18,532 nucleotides of DNA from Chloroflexota bacterium. GTDB lineage: Bacteria > Chloroflexota > Limnocylindria > Limnocylindrales > CSP1-4. The position numbers and the translations under genes were made by a program. Under the pieces are notes generated by a model. The model saw only the letters and a list, made by a program, of their open reading frames with translations, was not told where the DNA came from and did no database searches. Each line of letters starts with the position of its first letter. Within the stretch, counting starts at the first letter, position 1. The stretch spans positions 1-18,532 of the forward strand of contig JAKAMV010000097.1 in the NCBI GenBank assembly GCA_021812735.1, written 5' to 3'. Below, piece after piece: positions 14,109 to 18,532 of the stretch.

Positions 14109-15541
14109 GGCACCGACTCGGGCACCGGAATCGGCCGGCTGCCCTTGCGGGCGGCCAGCCGCGCGCGCTCCTGCTCCCGGTACCCGACGGTGTTGTACGT
14201 GCAGAATGGGATCATCCGGCCGTCAGTCTGGAGAATCCCGATGCAGCACTTCATCGCGCGCTTGACGTCGAACGTCCAGGGGTCGAGGAAGTCGCGGACC
14301 TGGACCATGAACACGCGCCGGGCCAGGTCCGTCAGGGCGGGCAGGTCCAGATCGCAGGCGGCGCACAGGAGGCGATCGCCGGTGGGCTCGCCCGGGACCG
14401 AGCCGGCGGACCACAGCCCCTCGAGCGCGTGGAGCACGTCCCGGTCGATCCCCGGCACTGTGCGGTTGGTGATGTAGTCGAGGTACTGGTCCACCTCGAG
14501 CACGCGTGGCAGCGGGATCGCGCCGCCGTCGTCGTCGACGTAGGCGTAGGTCACCGAGCTGCAGGTCGGCGAGCAGCAGGGGATCGGCACGAAGTCGCTG
14601 GCCCGGAACGTCTCGCCGCCCGTCTCCACCGCCCGCAGGACGTCCGGGACGGTCATTCGCCGCATGGGATCGTGATCCGGGTGGCGCCCGGAATGGGTGA
14701 CGGGCTGGAACATCACGCCACGCACGGCCGGGTGCCTCAGGCCGAACTCGATGAGCGGTCCGGCCTCGTGCTCGTTGACGTCCCGCTCGATCGCCGCCAC
14801 GAGGATCACGTGCAGGTCGGCCTCGGCCAGGCGGTCGAGCGCCCGGAGCTTCGTCTCGAGCAGCGGCTCGCCGCGGATCGTGCGGTACGTGTCGTCCGTG
14901 AGGCCGTCGAACTGGAGGTAGACCAGCGGGCGCAGGGCCGCGAACGCGGCGAACCACGCAGGGTCATCCGCGATCCGCAGGCCGTTGGTGTTGACCATCA
15001 CGTGGCGGATGTCGCGGGCCTGCGCCGCCGCGATCATCTGGAGCAGGTCCGGGTGGATCGTCGGCTCGCCGCCGCTGAACTGGACGAGCTCGGGGTGGCC
15101 CTCGAGCTCCACGAACCGGTCGAGCATCGCCTCGACCTCGGGGACCGTGAGGTTGAAGCCGGCGCCCGCGTTCGCGAAGCACACCGGGCAGTCGAGGTTG
15201 CAGGCCGAGTTGACCTCGATCAGCGCGAGGCACGTGTGCTGGCGGTGCTCGGGGCACAGGCCGCAGTCGAGCGGGCAGCCGTCACGGCTCTCGGTGGAGA
15301 TGCGGGCGGGCGCCTGGCCCGGCTTGTTGAACCTCGCCTGCTCGACGTAGGCGCGCGCGTCGCCGTAGACCAGACCCTCGAACCAGCCGTGCTCCGGGCA
15401 CCGCTTGCGCATGTAGGCACCGCCGTCGCGGAGCAGCACCTGAGCGTCGATGACCTTCCGGCACGCTGGGCAGATGGAGCGCGTGGTCTCGTGCAGGATC
15501 TCGCCTTCCGGGCGGAGCGCGGGCGGCAGGGTGGGGATCAC
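14105..15541 (-). CDS. Tes/MJ0619-like radical SAM protein with auxiliary clusters
   Basis: A protein of about 478 residues. The radical SAM motif is CNLDCPVC (Cys 114, 118, 121). In front lie a rubredoxin/zinc-like site (CPAC at 24-27, then CPEHG from 48) and a Cys-rich stretch GCPLDCGLCPEHRQHTC (88-104), likely ligands of a further Fe-S cluster. Then come FSGGEPTIHPDLL, MVNTNGLRI, YLQFDGLTDDTYRTIRGEPL and MFQPVTHSGRHP. The C-terminal end FDVKRAMKCCIGILQTDGRM then IPFCTYNT matches the archaeal tetraether synthase (Tes) family. Archaeal Tes joins lipid tails by C-C bonds; bacterial relatives differ and this one is uncharacterised. TrsS-type radical SAM proteins are the alternative. The GTG at 15541 is chosen because it overlaps the DUF1684 stop (GTGA) and follows GGAG; an in-frame start at 15622 would overlap that gene by 85 bp. 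Confidence 0.85.
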   Translation of the reverse strand: MIPTLPPALRPEGEILHETTRSICPACRKVIDAQVLLRDGGAYMRKRCPEHGWFEGLVYGDARAYVEQARFNKPGQAPARISTESRDGCPLDCGLCPEHRQHTCLALIEVNSACNLDCPVCFANAGAGFNLTVPEVEAMLDRFVELEGHPELVQFSGGEPTIHPDLLQMIAAAQARDIRHVMVNTNGLRIADDPAWFAAFAALRPLVYLQFDGLTDDTYRTIRGEPLLETKLRALDRLAEADLHVILVAAIERDVNEHEAGPLIEFGLRHPAVRGVMFQPVTHSGRHPDHDPMRRMTVPDVLRAVETGGETFRASDFVPIPCCSPTCSSVTYAYVDDDGGAIPLPRVLEVDQYLDYITNRTVPGIDRDVLHALEGLWSAGSVPGEPTGDRLLCAACDLDLPALTDLARRVFMVQVRDFLDPWTFDVKRAMKCCIGILQTDGRMIPFCTYNTVGYREQERARLAARKGSRPIPVPESVP

Positions 15542-16101
15542 GCCCCGGCTCCGGCGCCCGGTAGCCGCTCCCCCGCCGCGATGCGGACAGGCAGGCGGTT
15601 CTCGGCCGGCGTCAGCGGACACGAGTAGTGCGGCGAGTAGGCGCAGAACGGGAAGTACGCGAGGTTGAAGTCCAGCGTGTACGTGCCGGCGTGGTCGGCC
15701 TCGGGGTCCAGGTAGCGGCCCGCGCCGTACGTCTTGACGCCGCTGGTGGCGTCCTGGAAGGGCACGAACAGCGAGTCGCCGCCGAGGTCGTAGGCGGTGA
15801 GCCGCAGCGCCCGCCCGCCCAGCTCGAAGCGAAACTCGCCCGCGCGCCGTGCCTGGCGCGCATCGCCATCCGAGGTGGGAAGGGCGAACTGCGCGGGTCC
15901 GGCGCCGGTGTACGGCGCCAGGCGCAGGCTGGCGAGGCGCAGCGCGGGGTCGATCGGGAAGTAGAACAGCCCTGCGAAGCGCTCGCGCTCACCCGGCGCG
16001 ATCGGGCTGTGCGGCGACGAGCGGAAGAACTCGTCCTTCGCGGCTCGCTGGGCGAGCGTGGCGTGGGCGGTGTCGCGGCTGGGCGCGTGGGGTGCGTGCA
16101 C
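15538..16101 (-). CDS. DUF1684 family protein
   Basis: A 187-residue soluble protein of the DUF1684 family, whose function is unknown. The family signature is clear: KDEFFRSSPHSPIAPGERERF near the N-terminus (residues 22-42), FYFPIDPALRL, DLGGDSLFVPFQDATSG, the motif TYGAGRYLD, and TYTLDFNLAYFPFCAYSPHY followed by SCPLTPAENRLPV near the C-terminus. GTG at 16101 is preceded by AGGAGG with five bases between, which settles the start. It is the first gene of the minus-strand operon with the radical SAM and methyltransferase genes and overlaps the former by GTGA. A role in the same modification pathway is inferred only from this linkage. Confidence 0.88.
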   Translation of the reverse strand: MHAPHAPSRDTAHATLAQRAAKDEFFRSSPHSPIAPGERERFAGLFYFPIDPALRLASLRLAPYTGAGPAQFALPTSDGDARQARRAGEFRFELGGRALRLTAYDLGGDSLFVPFQDATSGVKTYGAGRYLDPEADHAGTYTLDFNLAYFPFCAYSPHYSCPLTPAENRLPVRIAAGERLPGAGAGA

Positions 16102-16145
16102 GAGGGCCTCCTGGAGCGGGCGGCACCACGCCGTCCGCTACCGGC

Positions 16146-16151
16146 AGCGTG
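16146..16151 (-). promoter_or_regulatory. Candidate -10 box of the DUF1684-radical SAM operon
   Basis: On the minus strand CACGCT (16151 to 16146) would set a start at the A opposite 16139. CRP-type site 3 is then centred at exactly -41.5, and the 38-nt leader holds the AGGAGG ribosome binding site. The word resembles CACCAT at site 2. Confidence 0.4.
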
Positions 16152-16172
16152 CTGGAGGACGGCCGCGCGGGC

Positions 16173-16188
16173 TGTAAGCGCCGTTACG
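16173..16188. promoter_or_regulatory. CRP-type operator between divergent operons (site 3)
   Basis: TGTAAGCGCCGTTACG is a TGTAA-N6-TTAC(g) dyad, a weaker relative of sites 1 and 2. It is the only such element in the 152-bp gap between the DUF1684 operon and the operon that encodes the CRP/FNR-family regulator. Candidate -10 boxes lie on both sides: CACGCT for the minus strand (centre -41.5) and TACGAT at 16211-16216 for the plus strand (centre -42.5). Autoregulation is the natural inference. Confidence 0.62.
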
Positions 16189-16210
16189 GAATCGGGCGGC
16201 GCCTGCCGAC

Positions 16211-16216
16211 TACGAT
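16211..16216 (+). promoter_or_regulatory. Candidate -10 box of the yjeF-regulator operon
   Basis: TACGAT fits TAnnnT. It predicts transcription start near 16223, about 31 nt before the ATG at 16254, and puts CRP-type site 3 at about -42.5. Confidence 0.45.
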
Positions 16217-16253
16217 CCGCACGTCAACGCCACGCCATCGAGCGCAAGCCGCC

Positions 16254-17051
16254 ATGCTCTCCACGTCCTTCGCCTCGCCCTCCGTGTCGTCCGCCGGATC
16301 GCCGCCTGCCCCGCCGCCCGCCGTCACGGCCGCGCAGATGGCCGAGGTGGACCGCCTAGCGGTGGACCGCTTCGGGGTGGACCTGCTCCAGATGATGGAG
16401 CTGGCCGGCTCGCACCTCGCGGAGGTCGTGCGCCTCGAGCTGGGCGGTGACCTCCGGGGCCGCACGGTGGTGGTGGCCGTGGGCCCCGGCAACAACGGCG
16501 GCGGCGGGCTGGCGGCAGCACGCCATCTCGCCAACCGAGGCGCGCGCGTCCACGCGGTGCTCGCCCGCCCGGCAGCCCGCCTAGCCGAGGCCGGTCGCCA
16601 CCAGCTGGCCACCCTGCTCGGGATGGGCGCCGACTGCTGCGTCATGACCTACGACCTGCGCGACGACGACCTCGCGGCTATGCTGGGCGCGGCCGACGCG
16701 GTGGTGGACGCGGTCCTCGGCTACAGCCTGCGCGGCGCCCCGCGGGATGAGGTCGCGCGGCTGCTCGGCTTCGTCAACGGGTCCGGCCGCCCGGTGGTGA
16801 GCCTCGACGTGCCGTCCGGCGTGGACCCCGACACGGGGCAGGCGCCCGGCCTGGCGGTCGCGGCCGCGGCCACCCTGACCCTCGCCCTGCCCAAGACGGG
16901 CCTGCTCACGGCGGCGGGCCGCGCCGCGGCCGGGAAGCTGTACCTCGGCGACCTGGGGCTGCCCGCCGCCCTCTACGCTAGGCTGGGGATCGAGCCCGGC
17001 ATGCCATTCGCCGCCGGGCCGCTGGTGCGGCTGGAGGCCCTCGATGTCTGA
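16254..17051 (+). CDS. NAD(P)HX epimerase domain protein (YjeF_N)
   Basis: A 265-residue protein with the YjeF N-terminal domain, which epimerises damaged, hydrated NADH/NADPH (S/R-NAD(P)HX) for repair. Visible are the family helix AAQMAEVDRLAVDRFGVDLL followed by MMELAG (about 27-52), the glycine-rich motif VGPGNNGGGGLAAARHL (77-93), the segment VVDAVLGYSLRGAPRDEV and VSLDVPSGVDPDTGQAPG. The C-terminal NAD(P)HX dehydratase domain, often fused in bacteria, is absent. The ATG at 16254 gives a Ser/Pro/Ala-rich N-terminal extension of about 28 residues; a start at 16338 (AEVDRLA) is an alternative. It is the first gene of the regulator operon and overlaps the next gene by eight bases. Its placement with a CRP-type regulator suggests a link to redox or nucleotide state. 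Confidence 0.84.
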   Translation: MLSTSFASPSVSSAGSPPAPPPAVTAAQMAEVDRLAVDRFGVDLLQMMELAGSHLAEVVRLELGGDLRGRTVVVAVGPGNNGGGGLAAARHLANRGARVHAVLARPAARLAEAGRHQLATLLGMGADCCVMTYDLRDDDLAAMLGAADAVVDAVLGYSLRGAPRDEVARLLGFVNGSGRPVVSLDVPSGVDPDTGQAPGLAVAAAATLTLALPKTGLLTAAGRAAAGKLYLGDLGLPAALYARLGIEPGMPFAAGPLVRLEALDV

Positions 17052-17769
17052 TCGCGAGGCGCGCTCGTTTGCCGAGAAGCTCGGCCTGCTCTCGGAGCTG
17101 ACCCTGTTCGCGGGCCTGTCCGGGGCCGACATGGAGGCGATCGGCCACGCCACCACCATGACGCGCTGCACGCGCGGGCAGCAGGTCCTCGCCCCCGACG
17201 ACCCGCCCGACCGGATCCACATCGTCAAGGCCGGCCGGATGCGCCTGTACCGCCTGAGTCCCGACGGGCGGCAGCTGACGCTCGACATCGTGGAGCCCGG
17301 AACGATCCTGGGCGACATGGCGATGCTCGGGCAGGAGCGCGTGCCCGAGGCGTACGCGGAGGCGATCGAGGACGGCGTGATCTGCACGCTGACGCCGGAC
17401 GAGCTGCGCCGGCTCATCGAGCGCTACCCGCTCATCGGGGTCAACGTGATCGGGTATCTGTCGCGCCGCCTGGCCGCCGCCGAGGCGGAGGTGGAATCGA
17501 TGGCGTACCGCCGGGTTGATGAGCGGCTGGCACGCCGCCTGCTGGACCTGGCGCGCCGGTTCGGCGTGCGGTCGGGGTCCGGCACCCGCATCGACGCGCG
17601 ACTCACCCAGCAGGAGCTGGCGGAGCTGGTGGGGACGACCCGCGAGACGCTCGCCCACACGCTCGCCGACTTCCGCCGGCGCGGGCTGCTCGACACCGAC
17701 CACCACATGGTGGTCATCCGCGACGCCGAGCGGCTGGCCCAGATCGCTGACGGCGGGGAGCTGGCGTGA
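17044..17769 (+). CDS. CRP/FNR-family transcriptional regulator
   Basis: A 241-residue regulator with an N-terminal cyclic-nucleotide-binding-like beta barrel (about 18-125), a dimerisation helix (about 128-165) and a C-terminal winged helix-turn-helix (LTQQELAELVGTTRETLAHT, 188-207). In the recognition helix, R200 and E201 match CRP Arg180 and Glu181, which read TGTGA half-sites; CRP Arg185 is His 205. The FNR pattern (VETISR) and its N-terminal cysteine set are absent. The phosphate-binding cassette reads GDMAMLGQERVPEAYAEA and lacks the Glu and Arg-Ser of cAMP-binding CRP, so the effector is probably not cAMP. The ATG overlaps the yjeF gene and its TGA overlaps the next GTG. Three TGTGA-type dyads in the window are its likely targets, including one before its own operon. 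Confidence 0.9.
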   Translation: MSDREARSFAEKLGLLSELTLFAGLSGADMEAIGHATTMTRCTRGQQVLAPDDPPDRIHIVKAGRMRLYRLSPDGRQLTLDIVEPGTILGDMAMLGQERVPEAYAEAIEDGVICTLTPDELRRLIERYPLIGVNVIGYLSRRLAAAEAEVESMAYRRVDERLARRLLDLARRFGVRSGSGTRIDARLTQQELAELVGTTRETLAHTLADFRRRGLLDTDHHMVVIRDAERLAQIADGGELA

Positions 17770-18101
17770 GCATCCGGCTGGACGCGAAGGTCCAGGGTTC
17801 GCTCGCCGCCCGGGCGCGGGGCCGCACGCTGGTCATCGACGCCTTCCGGTCCACGTGCTGCGGCGCCAGCGCCGTCGGGGGCATGGTGGTCCGGTGGGCC
17901 GAATCGGCGCCCGGCGAGGGCTTCGTCGCCGCCGACCCGCTGGCCGGCGTGCCGGTGGCGGTCCGCGCGTCGCTGGTGCCCCTGCTCGAGACCGCGGGGC
18001 CGTCGCTGCACCGAAACGGGCTGCTCCGCCAGGACGGGCTGCGCCTGGAGTTCGACCGGCCCGAGCTGTGGCGCGACTGGCTGGCCCGGCGGGAGGGCTG
18101 A
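17766..18101 (+). CDS. Small hypothetical protein with Cys-Cys motif
   Basis: A 111-residue soluble protein I cannot assign to a named family. It begins with GTG overlapping the regulator stop (GTGA), so it is translationally coupled to it. The core is TLVIDAFRSTCCGASAVGGM (residues 21-40), a beta strand followed by a vicinal Cys pair and small residues. Then VVRWAESAPGEGFVAADPL, VPVAVRASLVPLLETAGPSL, and LRLEFDRPELWRDWLARREG at the end. The two cysteines could be a disulfide switch or metal ligands, but no partner cysteines are present. Stable coupling to a regulator gene suggests a sensory or redox role; this is inference only. Confidence 0.65.
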   Translation: MSIRLDAKVQGSLAARARGRTLVIDAFRSTCCGASAVGGMVVRWAESAPGEGFVAADPLAGVPVAVRASLVPLLETAGPSLHRNGLLRQDGLRLEFDRPELWRDWLARREG

Positions 18102-18145
18102 GAGCCACGTCTTGAGCCGATCTTGACCTCGACGGGGCCCGGAGC

Positions 18146-18194
18146 CTGAGGTCAGCCTGCCATCGTCGTCGTCATCGAGCCCGAGGTCGGGCTC
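18146..18194. promoter_or_regulatory. Pair of GAGGTC-centred dyads upstream of the SHOCT gene
   Basis: CTGAGGTCAG (18146-18155) and GAGCCCGAGGTCGGGCTC (18177-18194) are both inverted repeats centred on the GG of GAGGTC, 35 bp apart. The second has perfect 8-bp arms. A GACCTC word in reverse lies at 18125-18130. They lie between the Cys-Cys protein gene and the SHOCT gene, so they could be operator sites. The second could also fold into an mRNA hairpin just upstream of the ribosome binding site. Confidence 0.4.
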
Positions 18195-18216
18195 CAAGAC
18201 GCACGAGGTGATGACG

Positions 18217-18504
18217 ATGGTGGGATACGGTGCCGGGCTCGGCTACGGGTTCGGTTTCGGCGGGTTGCTCGCGATGCTCGGCTGCGGGCTGCTGGTGGTC
18301 GGCCTGGTTCTGCTCGCGGTCTGGGCGTTCGGTCGTCTCGGCGGCGCGGGGACGGGGCAGGGCGCCGCGCCCACGCCGCCCGCGGCGACGGCCATGGCGC
18401 CGCGCCCGGACGCCCTGGAGGTCCTGCGGATGCGCCTCGCCCGGGGCGAGGTCTCCGTGGAGGAGTACACGGCCGCCAAGCAGGCGCTGGAGGCCGGGCA
18501 GTGA
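18217..18504 (+). CDS. Small SHOCT-domain membrane protein
   Basis: A 95-residue protein. The N-terminus is rich in Gly, Tyr and Phe (GYGAGLGYGFGFGG), followed by one long hydrophobic helix (about residues 14-40, LLAMLGCGLLVVGLVLLAVW). A Pro/Ala linker leads to a C-terminal SHOCT motif (ALEVLRMRLARGEVSVEEYT, then AAKQALE), a short helical domain often found on small membrane proteins. GAGGTGAT at 18205-18212 matches the anti-Shine-Dalgarno sequence and is best spaced for ATG 18217; the ATG at 18211 is the alternative. Function is unknown; SHOCT is thought to aid oligomerisation. Its stop overlaps the GTG of a following gene. Confidence 0.78.
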   Translation: MVGYGAGLGYGFGFGGLLAMLGCGLLVVGLVLLAVWAFGRLGGAGTGQGAAPTPPAATAMAPRPDALEVLRMRLARGEVSVEEYTAAKQALEAGQ

Positions 18505-18532
18505 GCCGGCGGCTCGGGATCGCGGGCGCCGG
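18501..18532 (+). CDS. Start of a following gene, cut by the window edge
   Basis: A GTG at 18501 overlaps the SHOCT stop as GTGA, the same junction used by several gene pairs in this window. Only ten codons are visible (reading SRRLGIAGA after the start), too few to identify the product. Confidence 0.35.
   Translation, partial: MSRRLGIAGA

Noticed and set aside
1..18532. CRISPR arrays, tRNA or rRNA genes, insertion sequences
   Set aside because: No spaced direct repeats of CRISPR type, no tRNA-like cloverleaf or rRNA sequence, and no transposase or terminal inverted repeats were recognised on reading.

Overview
The window is very GC-rich (roughly 70% or more by eye) and densely packed. It uses many GTG starts, and neighbouring genes often overlap by GTGA. 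Together with an in-frame selenocysteine codon, two promoters that look leaderless, an MGH1/GH63-type glucosidase and an NrtS-like protein, this suggests a high-GC bacterium of the Chloroflexota (Limnocylindria/Ellin6529-like) or a related terrestrial lineage. The placement is inference; no rRNA or marker gene is present to settle it.

Layout. 1-352 holds no convincing gene, but carries GC-rich tandem repeats and the promoter of a VIT1/CCC1-family metal transporter (353-1075). After a second tandem repeat comes a probable 39-residue leader ORF, coupled by ATGA to a large soluble multi-PAS hybrid histidine kinase with a C-terminal receiver (1397-4501). On the minus strand follow a membrane protein, a glutaredoxin-thioredoxin reductase fusion and a small NrtS-like protein (6728 down to 4617). 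A plus-strand unit then encodes a DsrE-family protein, a GH63/MGH1-type glucosidase and a GH13 alpha-amylase family enzyme (6888-11690). Convergent to it is a GrdB/PrdB-like selenoprotein (12482 to 11691) with an in-frame UGA and a fitting SECIS hairpin. Divergent from the selenoprotein is an SRPBCC protein. The minus-strand operon DUF1684, multi-cluster radical SAM protein, methyltransferase (16101 to 13242) diverges from a plus-strand operon of a YjeF_N (NAD(P)HX epimerase) protein, a CRP/FNR-family regulator and a small Cys-Cys protein. The window ends with a SHOCT-domain membrane protein and the first codons of another gene.

The most interesting signal ties these units together. Three CRP-type palindromes occur: TGTGATCTGCCTCACA (6839), TGTGAGCGGGCTCACA (12588) and the weaker TGTAAGCGCCGTTACG (16173). 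They lie only in the intergenic regions before the DsrE-glycosidase unit, between the selenoprotein and SRPBCC genes, and between the radical SAM operon and the regulator's own operon. In the first two cases the palindrome starts exactly 49 nt before the ATG, so its centre is at -41.5 if the ATG is +1, and a -10-like box (TACCGT, CACCAT) sits at -12 to -7. This fits class II activation of leaderless transcripts. The regulator keeps the R-E-T residues of the CRP recognition helix but lacks the usual cAMP contacts. I therefore infer a local CRP-family regulon, responding to an unknown signal, that joins selenium/thiol redox chemistry, a Tes-like radical SAM operon and glycoside breakdown.
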